Positions 1-9,176 are shown, counted from the first letter of the stretch. The stretch: DNA of 64,000 nt from Caballeronia ptereochthonis (GCF_001545075.1 NZ_FCOB02000011.1:62001-126000); one strand, 5' to 3'. Program-made: numbers and translations. Notes: a model not told the origin generated them from the letters alone.

Positions 1-345
1 GCGGAAAGCACGAGTACGGATGTGTACGAAGATCGTCATGTCAAAGCGCGCTACTGGATGGTCAGATTTCTTGTCCACGAAGTAGGTGCGCGTTCCGCGA
101 GTCGTCCGGAAAGCGGACGGACCGATGACGGACCTTTATCCCGCGTCGGATGGAACGCGAGGACGTGTGGAATGCTCGTCGCAAGAGCCCCAGTGAGCCA
201 TTCCACGACAGGTGCTGCGGGGAAGGAAGGGGCGGAGAAGAGACCGTGCAGGAGCCGGTCTCAATTGGGTTTACGGCGGGGAAGCGGGAGACTTGAGGGG
301 CGCGTGGCGCGAAGGAAAGCGGAGTCCTGCCGGATCAGGAAATTT
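1..345. other. No supported gene at left edge
   Basis: I see no convincing gene here. A minus-strand frame is open for roughly 45 codons to the left edge and could be the beginning of a gene lying outside the window, but it has no ATG near its beginning and no ribosome binding site. A weak 7-bp inverted repeat (168-174 and 199-205) follows the end of the GntR gene. Confidence 0.4.
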
Positions 346-1089
346 CTACTTCGACAGCGGTCGCTCGGGCTCCAGCGCCGAGCCGCCGAGTATCGAGTTG
401 GCATCGGCGCGCGCGTTGTCGAGCTGCACGACGCTTGCCTGGCGCGCGGCGAGCGCATCGCGGTTGGCGATCGCCGTGAAGATCGCCTTATGGCGCGGCA
501 GCGAGAGCGCGTGGGTATTCGGATGGCGGCTCGTGAGCTTGATCGACTCGGTGAGCGCGAGCGACAGCATGTTGCCGATGTACGCGAGCATGTCGTTGTG
601 CGTCGCCGCCATGATCGCGCGATGAAACTCGAGGTCGGGATCGAGCAGCTCCGCCGCCGTCGTTGCGCCCTCCATGCGTTCATAGGCGGTGCCGATGCGC
701 GCGATGTCGTCGTCCGTGGCGGAGATCGCCGCGAGCGCGGCGGCGGCCGGCTCGATGATCTGACGCACGGTCATGAGCGAGCGAAAGAACTCGCCTTCCG
801 GAAGACGGCTGATGGTCCACACGAGCACGTCGGGGTCGAGCATGTGCCACTGATCGCGCGCGCGCACGACGCTGCCCACGCGCGGCTTGGAGACGACCAA
901 CCCCTTCGCCACGAGCACGCGCGTCGCCTCGCGCAGCACCGGACGGCTCACGCCATAGGCCTCGCAGAGCGTGGGCTCGGCGGGCAGACGCTGGCCCGGC
1001 GCGAATACGCCGCTCACGATCTGCATGCCGAGCTCCTGCACGATGCGCCCGTGCATGCTCTTGCGTTGCTTGGGGTTGCGGTAATCCAT
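346..1089 (-). CDS. GntR/FadR-family transcriptional regulator
   Basis: A DNA-binding repressor/activator of the FadR subfamily, expected to sense a sugar acid or related metabolite. The N-terminal winged helix-turn-helix spans roughly residues 10-75 and contains the typical run LPAEPTLCEAYGVSRPVLREA. The C-terminal all-helical FCD ligand domain follows, with the metal-ligand pattern D-x3-H in DLEFHRA and later histidines. I start it at the ATG at 1089, because the longer frame begins only with a GTG at 1113 and lacks a better ribosome site. It is the last gene of a minus-strand operon, 48 bp after the ABC ATPase gene, so it probably controls the transporter and the divergent dehydratase. The inducer is unknown. 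Confidence 0.85.
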   Translation of the reverse strand: MDYRNPKQRKSMHGRIVQELGMQIVSGVFAPGQRLPAEPTLCEAYGVSRPVLREATRVLVAKGLVVSKPRVGSVVRARDQWHMLDPDVLVWTISRLPEGEFFRSLMTVRQIIEPAAAALAAISATDDDIARIGTAYERMEGATTAAELLDPDLEFHRAIMAATHNDMLAYIGNMLSLALTESIKLTSRHPNTHALSLPRHKAIFTAIANRDALAARQASVVQLDNARADANSILGGSALEPERPLSK

Positions 1090-1137
1090 GATTGTCCGGC
1101 CACGCCAGTTCACCGCAACTGGCTCAATCGACTAGCT

Positions 1138-1929
1138 TCAATGCGTCGTCGTTGCGCGCATCGCCCGATATTCCCGCCTCACGATGTCCATCAACTCCGC
1201 CACCGACGTGTTCGCGCTGCGCTGCTCGTACGTCACGCGCCCGCGCTGCATCAGCATGATGCGATCCGCGATGTCGAGCGTCTGCGCATAGTTGTGCATG
1301 ATCATGATGATGGAGAGGCCGCCTTTCTCCTTCAGCCGCATGACGAGATCGATGATGAGCGCCGCCTCGCGCGCGCCCATCGCGGCGAGCGGTTCGTCGA
1401 GCAGCAGGATCCTCGCGTTCGAATGCACTGCGCGCGCGACCGCGATGGCCTGCCGCTGGCCGCCCGACAGGCGCTCGACCGGCAGGTCGACGGACGGCAC
1501 ATGCACGCCGATGTCGTCGAGACATTGCGCCGCGCGCTCGCGCATCTGCTTGTGATCGAGAAGACGGAACGGTCCGCGCCGCACGATCTCGCGATTGAGG
1601 AACATGTTGTGATAGATCGACAGCGAATTCGCGAGCGCGAGATCCTGATACACGCATTCGATGCCGAGCGCGCGCGCGTGATCGACCGACTTGAGCAGCG
1701 TCTCCTCGCCGTGCACGTGCAGCGTGCCGCTCGTCTGCTGATGAAAGCCCGTGAGGATCTTGACGAGCGTGGACTTGCCCGCGCCGTTGTCGCCGAGAAT
1801 GCCGAGAATTTCGCCACGGCCGAGCGTGAGCGAGACGCCGTCGAGCGCCGTCACCGCGCCGAAGCGCTTGACGAGATCGTCGCCGCGCAGCGCGAGTTCG
1901 GCGGAAGCCGCTTGCGGTTCTGCCATCAC
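1138..1929 (-). CDS. Sugar ABC transporter ATP-binding protein (single-domain, FrcA-like)
   Basis: This is the cytoplasmic ATPase of a carbohydrate (CUT2-type) importer. It has Walker A (GDNGAGKST, about residues 47-55), the signature LSGGQRQ (near residue 155), Walker B ILLLDEP and the switch histidine in IMIMHNYA. At 263 residues it carries one nucleotide-binding domain, whereas most CUT2 ATPases such as RbsA or the GguA-like protein at 28852 are double-domain. This matches the fructose-type FrcBCA subclass in Rhizobiales. The start codon overlaps the permease stop by 4 bp (ATGA), indicating translational coupling. The substrate is not readable from the sequence; the neighbouring dehydratase suggests a pentose, hexose or sugar acid. 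Confidence 0.9.
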   Translation of the reverse strand: MMAEPQAASAELALRGDDLVKRFGAVTALDGVSLTLGRGEILGILGDNGAGKSTLVKILTGFHQQTSGTLHVHGEETLLKSVDHARALGIECVYQDLALANSLSIYHNMFLNREIVRRGPFRLLDHKQMRERAAQCLDDIGVHVPSVDLPVERLSGGQRQAIAVARAVHSNARILLLDEPLAAMGAREAALIIDLVMRLKEKGGLSIIMIMHNYAQTLDIADRIMLMQRGRVTYEQRSANTSVAELMDIVRREYRAMRATTTH

Positions 1930-2939
1930 CGGCCTCCTCTGAGGCGAATGCGCCCGACGTGAATATTGAAGATCATCGCGGCGAGAATCGCGGCGCCGAG
2001 AATGATGTTGAACGTGAACGCGTTGATGCCGATGAGCGTGAAGCCGTCGCTCAGGATGCCGAGCACCGCCGCGCCGAGCAGGCCGCCGACGATCGTGCCC
2101 GAGCCGCCCGTCAGCGGCGTGCCGCCGATCACCGCGGCGGCGACCGCGAGGAACATGATCTGGTTGCCGCCCGCCTGCGGATCGATCGAGGTGATGCGAA
2201 AGCCTTCGAGCATGCCCGTGAAGCCCGCGAGCATCGCGGCCAGTATGAAGTTGCCGAGGCGCAACCGGTTCACGTGTATGCCCGCCTCGCTCGCGCCGAG
2301 CGAATTGGCGCCCGCCGCCTGTGTATGCAGGCCCCAGCGCGTATGCCGCAAGAGCGTGTGCATGACGAAGGCGATCCCCACGGTCCAGATGATTTCGCTA
2401 TAGCCCCAGGCGCCCATGACCGCGGCGAACTCCGGCGAGCCTGGCGTCGCGACGGGCGTGCCGCGCGACACGGTGAGCGTGATGCCGTTGATCAGAAAGA
2501 GCGTGCCGAGCGTCGTCACGAACGAGGGCAGGCGAAGATAGACCGTGACCGCGCCGTTCACCAAGCCGATGATCGCGGCGGCGACGAGTCCCGCGATCAT
2601 CGCGAGCCACATCGGCGCGCCCGCGTCGTTAGCGAACACCATCATGAAAGGCGCGAACGCGAACACCATGCCCGCCGACAGATCGATGTCGCCGCCGATC
2701 ATCAGCATGATTTCGCCGAACGCGATGATCGCCACCGGAGCGACGAACTGCGAGAGATTGACGAGGCTCGCATTGCTCAGCAGGAAGTCGTGATTGACGA
2801 ACTGGAAGTAGGCCGCGAGCAGCGCGGCCACGAGCAGGATGCGCAGCTCGGGCGCCCAGTGGGACATCCACGCACCGCGCGGAGGTGGTGTCCGCGCGGG
2901 CGCTTCCGCCTTGCGAGGTTCGTTCACCGTGTTCATCAC
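1926..2939 (-). CDS. Sugar ABC transporter permease (CUT2 family)
   Basis: An inner-membrane permease of the RbsC/FrcC type (337 residues). After a polar N-terminal stretch of about 30 residues it shows eight to ten hydrophobic helices, the conserved segment FGEIMLMIGGDIDLSAGM (the usual GGIDLSVG region), and the cytoplasmic loop RHTRWGLHTQAAGANSLGASEAGI that contacts the ATPase. The start and stop codons each overlap a neighbouring gene by 4 bp, so binding protein, permease and ATPase are made from one coupled transcript. It should form a homodimer with two copies of the single-domain ATPase. Confidence 0.9.
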   Translation of the reverse strand: MMNTVNEPRKAEAPARTPPPRGAWMSHWAPELRILLVAALLAAYFQFVNHDFLLSNASLVNLSQFVAPVAIIAFGEIMLMIGGDIDLSAGMVFAFAPFMMVFANDAGAPMWLAMIAGLVAAAIIGLVNGAVTVYLRLPSFVTTLGTLFLINGITLTVSRGTPVATPGSPEFAAVMGAWGYSEIIWTVGIAFVMHTLLRHTRWGLHTQAAGANSLGASEAGIHVNRLRLGNFILAAMLAGFTGMLEGFRITSIDPQAGGNQIMFLAVAAAVIGGTPLTGGSGTIVGGLLGAAVLGILSDGFTLIGINAFTFNIILGAAILAAMIFNIHVGRIRLRGGR

Positions 2940-4045
2940 GACTTGATCGCGCCCTTCATCGGCACGATTTGCGGCTTGGTGGTCTTGCCTTCGTAACGCG
3001 TCGACGTGTTGAGGTACGGTTCGACCGTGTCCTTCGTCACGAACTTCAGACCCGTGTTGATGTTCGCCGGCCCGACGAGCCCGCCTGACGCCAGGAACAC
3101 GAACGCTTCCATCACCGTATAGAAGCCCTGCACGTACGGCTGCTGGTCGATGGTGAAATCGAGGAAGCCTTCATGAATGAGCTGGATGGTCTGCGGCAGC
3201 AGGTCGAAGCCGCCGCCATGCACGCCCTTCGAAGGCAGGTTCGACTCCTTCATCACCTGCGCGACGCCCTGCGTGCTGCCCGCATCGACGGCGAACATGC
3301 CTTTCAGATCCTGGTGGCCGAGATAGAACGCCTTGATCTTCGAAAGCTCTTCGTTGACGGTCGCGCCGGTCGCGACCGTCTGGATGTCGATCTTCTTGCC
3401 CGACTTCTTGATCGCGTCGCTCGCGCCGTCGAGGCGCGGCTGGATGTTGAGCTGCCCCGGCGTCGCGATGAACAGCGCGACCATGCCGCTATCGATCAGG
3501 CTCGCGATGCGCTCGCCCATCTGATAACCGGACAGATACAGGTCCTGGCCGATATACGCGAGACGCGGATTGCTCTTGCCGCGCGGCGCGTCGGCGTTGT
3601 AGGCGAACACCGGAATGCCGGCGTCGAGCGCGGCCTGGATCGGCTTGTCGAATGCGTTCGGATCGACGATCGGCACGGCGATCGCATCGGCTTTCGCGGC
3701 GATCGCGGAGTTCACGGCGCGCACCATCTCGCCCGCATCGGACGTGGCCGAGCCGGTCCACTGGTAGTCCATGCCGAACATGGCGCAGGCGTCCTGAATG
3801 CCGTATTGCGTCGGCACGAAGAATGGATTGGTCGTCACGTGATTGACGAACACGATCCTCCATTTCTTGTGCTGCGGGAACGCCGCTTCAGCCGCCTGCG
3901 CGGTCGAAATCAAGCCGCCCGCGCCGCTCACGCCGCCCAGCAACGATAGCGCGGCGCCCAGGCCCGCGCCCTGCATGAGCCCGCGCCGGCCCGAACTGAT
4001 GAGGCTGTTGCCGTCCTTTGCGTCTTCATCCCGATTTTGCGCCAT
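2936..4045 (-). CDS. Sugar ABC transporter substrate-binding protein, Tat-type leader
   Basis: Periplasmic receptor of the pentose/hexose-binding (RbsB/FrcB-like, periplasmic binding protein type I) family. I choose the ATG at 4045, which is preceded by a strong site (GGAGGAAGAC) and discards 28 residues of the longest frame. The leader contains RRGLMQGAGLGAALSLL followed by STAQAAEAA, so it looks like a twin-arginine signal with an AxA cleavage site. The mature part holds the usual motifs VNHVTTNPFF, ADAIAVPIVDPNAF and AGIPVFAYNADAP. It is the first gene of the minus-strand operon (receptor, permease, ATPase, regulator), divergent from the dehydratase gene. The ligand is unknown. Confidence 0.88.
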   Translation of the reverse strand: MAQNRDEDAKDGNSLISSGRRGLMQGAGLGAALSLLGGVSGAGGLISTAQAAEAAFPQHKKWRIVFVNHVTTNPFFVPTQYGIQDACAMFGMDYQWTGSATSDAGEMVRAVNSAIAAKADAIAVPIVDPNAFDKPIQAALDAGIPVFAYNADAPRGKSNPRLAYIGQDLYLSGYQMGERIASLIDSGMVALFIATPGQLNIQPRLDGASDAIKKSGKKIDIQTVATGATVNEELSKIKAFYLGHQDLKGMFAVDAGSTQGVAQVMKESNLPSKGVHGGGFDLLPQTIQLIHEGFLDFTIDQQPYVQGFYTVMEAFVFLASGGLVGPANINTGLKFVTKDTVEPYLNTSTRYEGKTTKPQIVPMKGAIKS

Positions 4046-4270
4046 GTCTTCCTCCGGTCTCTTCTTCGTTGGTCGATGGGTCGACTCGTCGTCGATCACG
4101 TTCAGATACTGGGTTTCACGGCACGTCATTCACATGCGGCTTTCATGACCGAAAGACGAGACAGTTGCGGATGACGATACGAGCAGTGCGCGAGAGGGTC
4201 GTTCGAAAGCGCGGTGTTTTGAACTAATAGTTGGGATATGCGAAGCCCGCGCCCCGGCTTCAATAGACAA

Positions 4271-4333
4271 ACTATATGCAGCGTCATTCGCCGTTGCGAT
4301 TAGCGTTTTCCCGGTGCGCGGCTGGCATATAGT
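4271..4333. promoter_or_regulatory. Inverted 9-bp arms in the divergent promoter region
   Basis: ACTATATGC at 4271-4279 and its exact reverse complement GCATATAGT at 4325-4333 lie 45 bp apart in the region between the divergently transcribed ABC operon and dehydratase gene. A separate 11-bp palindrome AACTAATAGTT lies slightly upstream, near 4224-4234. These are candidate binding sites for the GntR regulator encoded at the end of the ABC operon; no protein-DNA evidence is available. Confidence 0.35.
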
Positions 4334-4373
4334 CATGCTATTTATGGGTTTTTCTCACAGAGTGGGTGAAGCC

Positions 4374-6116
4374 ATGAGCGCCCCAAAATCCAGGCTTCGT
4401 TCGGCAGCGTGGTTCGGCACCGCTGACAAGAACGGCTTCATGTACCGGAGCTGGATGAAGAATCAGGGCATTCCGGATCATGAGTTCGAGGGCAAGCCGA
4501 TCATCGGCATATGTAATACGTGGTCCGAACTAACGCCGTGCAATTCGCACTTTCGCAAGCTTGCCGAACACGTGAAGCGCGGCGTGTATGAGGCGGGCGG
4601 ATTTCCCGTCGAGTTTCCCGTGTTCTCGAACGGCGAATCGAATCTGCGGCCGACCGCGATGTTCACGCGCAATCTCGCCAGCATGGACGTCGAGGAAGCG
4701 ATACGCGGCAATCCCGTCGATGCGGTCGTGCTGCTCGTCGGCTGCGACAAGACCACGCCCGCGCTGCTGATGGGCGCGGCGAGCTGCGATGTTCCGGCCA
4801 TCGTCGTCTCGGGCGGCCCGATGCTGAACGGCAAGCACGAAGGGCGCGACATCGGCTCCGGCACTGTCGTGTGGCAACTGAGCGAGCAGGTGAAGGCGGG
4901 CAGGATCTCGATCCACGAGTTCATGTCGGCCGAAGCGGGCATGTCGCGCTCGACCGGCACATGCAACACGATGGGCACCGCGTCCACGATGGCCTGCATG
5001 GCCGAGGCGCTCGGCGTCACGCTGCCGCACAATGCCGCGATTCCCGCGGTCGACGCGCGCCGCTACGTGCTCGCGCATCTGTCGGGCATGCGCATCGTGG
5101 AGATGGCGTTGGAGGATCTACGCCTGTCGAAGCTGCTCACGCGCGAGGCTTTCGAGAATGCGATCCGCACGAACGCCGCGATTGGCGGATCGACGAATGC
5201 AGCCATTCACCTGAAGGCGATTGCCGGACGCATCGGCGTGAGGCTCGAGCTCGACGACTGGACGCGCATCGGGCGCGGCACGCCCACGCTCGTCGACCTG
5301 CAGCCTTCGGGGCGCTTTCTGATGGAAGAGTTTTACTACGCGGGCGGCTTGCCCGCCGTGTTGCGCCGTCTGGGCGAGGCGAAGCTGCTGCCGCATCCGG
5401 ATGCGCTCACGGCCAACGGCCGCTCGCTCTGGGACAACTGCAAGGACGCGCCCATTCACAACGACGAAGTGATCCGCCCGCTCGCGAAGCCGCTCGTCGC
5501 CGATGGCGGATTGTGCGTGCTGCGCGGCAATCTCGCGCCCAACGGCGCGGTGCTGAAGCCGTCGGCGGCGACGCCCGCGCTCCTGAAGCATCGCGGCCGC
5601 GCGGTCGTGTTCGAGGACTTCGACGACTACAAGCGCCGCATCGTCGATCCGGATCTCGACGTCACGCCGGACTCCGTGCTCGTGATGAAGAACTGCGGGC
5701 CGAAGGGCTATCCGGGCATGGCCGAAGTCGGCAACATGGGGTTGCCGCCGAAGCTGCTGGCGCAAGGCGTGACCGACATGGTGCGGGTCTCGGATGCGCG
5801 CATGAGCGGCACGGCATACGGCACCGTCGTGCTGCATGTCGCACCCGAGGCGCGCGCGGGCGGTCCGCTCGCGATCGTGCGCGACGGCGACTGGATCGAA
5901 CTCGACTGCGACAAGGGCGTGCTGCGCATCGATATCGACGATGATGAAATCCGCACGCGTCTCGACGAATGGGCGGCTTCGCGCCGCGAGATTCCCGAGG
6001 ATCGAACCGGCTATCGCAAGCTTTACGTGGAACACGTGCTCCAGGCGGATGAAGGCTGTGACTTCGATTTCCTCGTCGGTTGCCGGGGCGCGGAGGTGCC
6101 GAGGCACTCGCATTGA
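4374..6116 (+). CDS. IlvD/Edd-family sugar-acid dehydratase (L-arabinonate dehydratase-like)
   Basis: An iron-sulfur dehydratase converting an aldonic acid to its 2-keto-3-deoxy derivative in non-phosphorylative sugar oxidation. The product is 580 residues, the usual family length. Cysteines expected to hold the cluster occur in GICNTWSELTPCNSHF, in LVGCDKTTPALLMG and in STGTCNTMGTASTMACM; the motif NAAIGGSTNAAIH is also typical. The opening YRSWMKNQGIPDHEFEGKP is what I recall of the L-arabinonate/D-fuconate dehydratase branch rather than IlvD. I start at the ATG at 4374 (GTGGGTGAAGCC upstream), because the longer frame only adds residues unlike the family. It is divergent from the sugar ABC operon, so import and dehydration are probably co-regulated. 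The exact aldonate is uncertain. Confidence 0.85.
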   Translation: MSAPKSRLRSAAWFGTADKNGFMYRSWMKNQGIPDHEFEGKPIIGICNTWSELTPCNSHFRKLAEHVKRGVYEAGGFPVEFPVFSNGESNLRPTAMFTRNLASMDVEEAIRGNPVDAVVLLVGCDKTTPALLMGAASCDVPAIVVSGGPMLNGKHEGRDIGSGTVVWQLSEQVKAGRISIHEFMSAEAGMSRSTGTCNTMGTASTMACMAEALGVTLPHNAAIPAVDARRYVLAHLSGMRIVEMALEDLRLSKLLTREAFENAIRTNAAIGGSTNAAIHLKAIAGRIGVRLELDDWTRIGRGTPTLVDLQPSGRFLMEEFYYAGGLPAVLRRLGEAKLLPHPDALTANGRSLWDNCKDAPIHNDEVIRPLAKPLVADGGLCVLRGNLAPNGAVLKPSAATPALLKHRGRAVVFEDFDDYKRRIVDPDLDVTPDSVLVMKNCGPKGYPGMAEVGNMGLPPKLLAQGVTDMVRVSDARMSGTAYGTVVLHVAPEARAGGPLAIVRDGDWIELDCDKGVLRIDIDDDEIRTRLDEWAASRREIPEDRTGYRKLYVEHVLQADEGCDFDFLVGCRGAEVPRHSH

Positions 6117-6118
6117 CG

Positions 6119-7045
6119 TTACTTGCGCGGGTTCCATGTGGCGATGGCGACGCCCAGCACGGCGACGCCCATCGCCCACCATGCGGCCATCGGCAGGACT
6201 TCGCCGAGAAACAGGTATGACATCACCGCGGCTGCCGGCGGCACGAAAAAGAACAGCGACGCCACTTGCGATACCTTGCCCGCGCGGGTCATCGCTAGCA
6301 GCAGCGTGATCGCGATCAGCGAATTGCCGATCACGAGATACGCGAGCGTTGCGATGAACGTGGGTGTCCATTGCACCTGCGTGTGTTCGAACAGCAGCGC
6401 CATGGGCGCGCAGAACACGAAGCCGACGCTGTACTGCACGAGGTTCGACGTCAGCGGATCCTGCGCCGTGCCGAGGCGCTTTTCATAGAGCATCGCGCCC
6501 GTGATGCCGATGAGCGCGCCGATCGAGAGCAACACCGGCCCGAGCGACGACGCCTGGAGCGGCCCGCGCGCGAGGATCACGCCTGCCGCGCCGGCGAGGC
6601 CGAGCAGCAAGCCGGTCCAGCGCCGCGCACCGATGCTTTCGCCGACGAACTTGGGCGCGAGCACGCCGACGAGAATCGGTTGCAGCGACACGATCAGCGC
6701 GAGCACCGACGTGGCGATGCCCGCCGTCATCGCCAGATAGCTGAGCCCGAAGTACATCACCTGCACGAGAAAGCCGACTACGACGAGATGGCGCCACGCG
6801 CGCGCATCGCGCGGCCATTGCGGGCGCCTGATCGCGCACGCGGCGAGGAGCACGCCCACGCTCAGCGCGAAGCGAATCGCGAGGAAGGTCAGCGGCGACG
6901 CATAGTGCAGGCCGGTTTTCGCAATCGGGAATCCCGCGGACCAGAGCAGCAGAAACACGATGGGACCGCCGATCGTGAGCCAGCGGCGCTCGCTCTGCGT
7001 AGTTGTCGCGCGTTGCTCCCGGTCGACCTGCGGCGCCTGCGCCAT
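6119..7045 (-). CDS. EamA/DMT-superfamily permease
   Basis: A ten-helix inner-membrane drug/metabolite transporter of about 308 residues made of two EamA repeats. The first repeat runs from about residue 20 (IVFLLLWSAGFPIAKTGLHYASPLTFLAIRF is characteristic) and the second begins near residue 165. I start at the ATG at 7045, which has AAGGA seven bases upstream; the longest frame adds 17 polar residues. It converges on the dehydratase gene with only 2 bp between them. Substrates of this family range from amino acids to antimetabolites and nothing here narrows the choice. Confidence 0.85.
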   Translation of the reverse strand: MAQAPQVDREQRATTTQSERRWLTIGGPIVFLLLWSAGFPIAKTGLHYASPLTFLAIRFALSVGVLLAACAIRRPQWPRDARAWRHLVVVGFLVQVMYFGLSYLAMTAGIATSVLALIVSLQPILVGVLAPKFVGESIGARRWTGLLLGLAGAAGVILARGPLQASSLGPVLLSIGALIGITGAMLYEKRLGTAQDPLTSNLVQYSVGFVFCAPMALLFEHTQVQWTPTFIATLAYLVIGNSLIAITLLLAMTRAGKVSQVASLFFFVPPAAAVMSYLFLGEVLPMAAWWAMGVAVLGVAIATWNPRK

Positions 7046-7234
7046 GTTCGCGTCCTTGTGCGTGTCGGTTATTGCAGCCGAAGTATGTGATTGCAACGCA
7101 GCGGGAGCCGGATGGCAAGTGCGAACGTTCCGCGCGCAGGTGAGTTTCTTGCTGGCGGTTGCAATTTCGACGCGCTTTGAGACATGCTCTGCGTGCTGGA
7201 TGTACGAATGTACGGATCAATGGAAAGGGACATC

Positions 7235-8095
7235 ATGACGGACGATCAACGCGCAGCACCCGACAGCACGGCGGCGCGCGTCGCGATGTGGCGGGCGCTG
7301 CACGTCGAAGCCGACGCGCCGCCGCACGTGCTGGAAGACACGGTCGGCCTCGCGCTTCTGGCTCCCGATGACGACTGGCGCGAGCGCGGCGACATGAACC
7401 CGCAATTCACGCGGCCGTTTCGCGCGTCGATCGTCGCGCGTGCGCGTTTCATCGACGATCTCGTGGTCGAACAGGCAGATCGCGGGGTGACGCAATATGT
7501 CATTCTCGGCGCGGGCCTCGACAGTTTCGCGCAGCGCAGGCCGGAGATCGCGTCGCGGCTCACGGTGTTCGAAGTCGATCCGCCCGGGCCGCAGGCGTGG
7601 AAGCGTCGACGGCTGATCGAACTCGGCTTCGGCGTGCCGGACTGGCTGCGCTTCGTACCCGTCGATTTCGAAGCGGGCGAGTCGTGGCGCGAGAAGCTCG
7701 TGACGTCGGGATTCGATGCGAGCAGGCCCGCCATCGTCGTTTCGACGGGCGTCAGCATGTATCTCACGAGGGAGGCGAATGCGGCCACGCTGCGCGAAGT
7801 CGCAGCCTTCGCTCCCGGGTCGATATTCGCGATGACGTTCCTGCTTCCGCTGGAACTCGCGGACCCCGATGTGCGTCCGGGACTCGAGATGGCGGAGAAG
7901 GGCGCGCGTGCGAGCGGGACGCCGTTCATCAGCTTCTTTACGCCATCGGAGATTCAGGCGCTGGCGCGTGAAGCGGGCTTCAAGGAGGCGCGGCATGTTT
8001 CGGCGGCGGATCTGACCCGGCGCTACTTCGCGAACAGGCCCGACGGCTTGCGTCCGCCCGGCAATGCGGAAGAACTGCTGATTGCGAACACATGA
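7235..8095 (+). CDS. Class I SAM-dependent methyltransferase (leucine carboxyl methyltransferase-like)
   Basis: A 286-residue methyltransferase of the LCM-like (TIGR00027) group. Recognisable segments are RPFRASIVARARFIDD, the SAM-binding loop YVILGAGLDSFAQRRPE (about residue 90) and the acidic strand FEVDPPGPQAWKRRRL; later VSTGVSMYLTREAN corresponds to motif IV. I start at the ATG at 7235, preceded by AAAGGGA, rather than at the longer frame. Its acceptor is unknown; relatives are annotated as O-methyltransferases of polyketides or simply hypothetical. It stands alone, convergent with the glpR-like gene. Confidence 0.8.
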   Translation: MTDDQRAAPDSTAARVAMWRALHVEADAPPHVLEDTVGLALLAPDDDWRERGDMNPQFTRPFRASIVARARFIDDLVVEQADRGVTQYVILGAGLDSFAQRRPEIASRLTVFEVDPPGPQAWKRRRLIELGFGVPDWLRFVPVDFEAGESWREKLVTSGFDASRPAIVVSTGVSMYLTREANAATLREVAAFAPGSIFAMTFLLPLELADPDVRPGLEMAEKGARASGTPFISFFTPSEIQALAREAGFKEARHVSAADLTRRYFANRPDGLRPPGNAEELLIANT

Positions 8096-8211
8096 ACGAC
8101 GGCGGAAATTCGTCATGCCCCGAATCGACATCGCCGCTGTGCCGCGTCTGAAGGAGGCCGCGGTTCGATGACTCGCGGATGACGCGAAAATGCCGGACGA
8201 GGCCGATAGTC

Positions 8212-8985
8212 TCAGTCCGCCACGCGAACGGCGACATCCGCGGCGGCGAGCGTTTCGGTCATCCATTCCGGTGGCGGGGCATCGGTGAAGAGCGCATCGA
8301 TCTGACTGAGATGCCCGAGCTTCACGAGCGCGGCGCGGCCGAACTTCGAATGATCCGCGACGAGAAACACCGTGCGTGACTGCTCGACGATCGCCTGCGC
8401 CACGCGCACTTCGGCGATATCGAAGTCCCGGAGCGTGCCGTCCTCCTCGATGCTCGAAATGCCGATGATCCCGAAGTCCACCTTGAACATCCGGATGAAG
8501 TCGACGGCCTGCTCGCCCACGACGCCCTTGTCGCGCGCGCGCACCTTTCCGCCGGCGACCAGCAGCTCGGCGTCCGTTTCGTCCGCGAAAATATTGGCGA
8601 CATTCAGGTTGTTCGTGATGACGCGCAAGCCCGTGTGCTGACGCAGCGCGCGCGCGACTTCCTCGGTCGTCGTGCCGAGGTTGATGAAGAGCGTCGCCTG
8701 GTTCGGAATCTCGGATGCGACGAGCTTCGCGATGCGCCGTTTTTCCTCGAGATACATCTGCTGGCGCGCCGTGTAGGCCGTGTTCTCCGAACTCGTGAGC
8801 GCGCTCGCGCCGCCATGATAGCGGCGCAGCAGGTTGCGGTCGGACAGCCAGTTGACGTCGCGGCGCACGGTCTGCGGCGTGACCTGAAATTGCGCGGCGA
8901 GGTCCTCGATGGTGGCGAAGCCGTCGCGGGCGACACGGTCGAGCAGCGCCCGCTGCCTGCCGTTGAGTGCGTGGTCGGATGTCAT
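8212..8985 (-). CDS. glpR: DeoR-family repressor, probable glycerol-3-phosphate regulon regulator
   Basis: A 257-residue DeoR-type repressor. The N-terminal helix-turn-helix is ATIEDLAAQFQVTPQTVRRDVNWLSDRNLLRRYHGGA (about residues 17-55), followed by a ligand domain with INLGTTTEEVARAL and VADHSKFG, hallmarks of sugar-phosphate-sensing members. I chose the ATG at 8985 because the frame upstream lacks family character. It is divergent from glpD, the classic partner, which makes GlpR the best identity; sn-glycerol-3-phosphate would be the inducer. Two TTCG-N4-CGAA palindromes in the shared intergenic region fit this. Confidence 0.88.
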   Translation of the reverse strand: MTSDHALNGRQRALLDRVARDGFATIEDLAAQFQVTPQTVRRDVNWLSDRNLLRRYHGGASALTSSENTAYTARQQMYLEEKRRIAKLVASEIPNQATLFINLGTTTEEVARALRQHTGLRVITNNLNVANIFADETDAELLVAGGKVRARDKGVVGEQAVDFIRMFKVDFGIIGISSIEEDGTLRDFDIAEVRVAQAIVEQSRTVFLVADHSKFGRAALVKLGHLSQIDALFTDAPPPEWMTETLAAADVAVRVAD

Positions 8986-9144
8986 CGGAGCGCGCGGAAT
9001 CGCAAAAAAATGAAGATCATCGGATGCGCAAGTGTACGACGAAGAAGCGTTGCCGGCCAAAGAGATCTCGTCTTGGGCGGCTTGCTTGCTCGTCCTGCAG
9101 GTGTTCGCTCCGTCTTTTCGTCGTCGGCGCAGGGTGTTAAGATG

Positions 9145-9176
9145 TTCGAAATCGAATGTGGAACTTCGTTTTCGAA
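9145..9176. promoter_or_regulatory. Two phased GlpR-type operators
   Basis: TTCGAAATCGAA (9145-9156) and TTCGTTTTCGAA (9165-9176) are both TTCG-N4-CGAA palindromes, with centres 20 bp apart, about two helical turns. Known GlpR sites share a TTCG...CGAA core. They lie about 70 bp before the glpD start and 160 bp from the glpR start, so one repressor array could act on both genes. Confidence 0.6.

Noticed and set aside
168-205. Inverted repeat TGGAATG...CATTCCA
   Set aside because: Seven pairs with a 24-nt loop and no U-run; too weak to call a terminator.
22-1962. A 646-codon plus-strand open frame
   Set aside because: It is antisense to the GntR and ABC ATPase genes, is Arg/His/Ala-rich without any recognisable domain, and results from high third-position GC.
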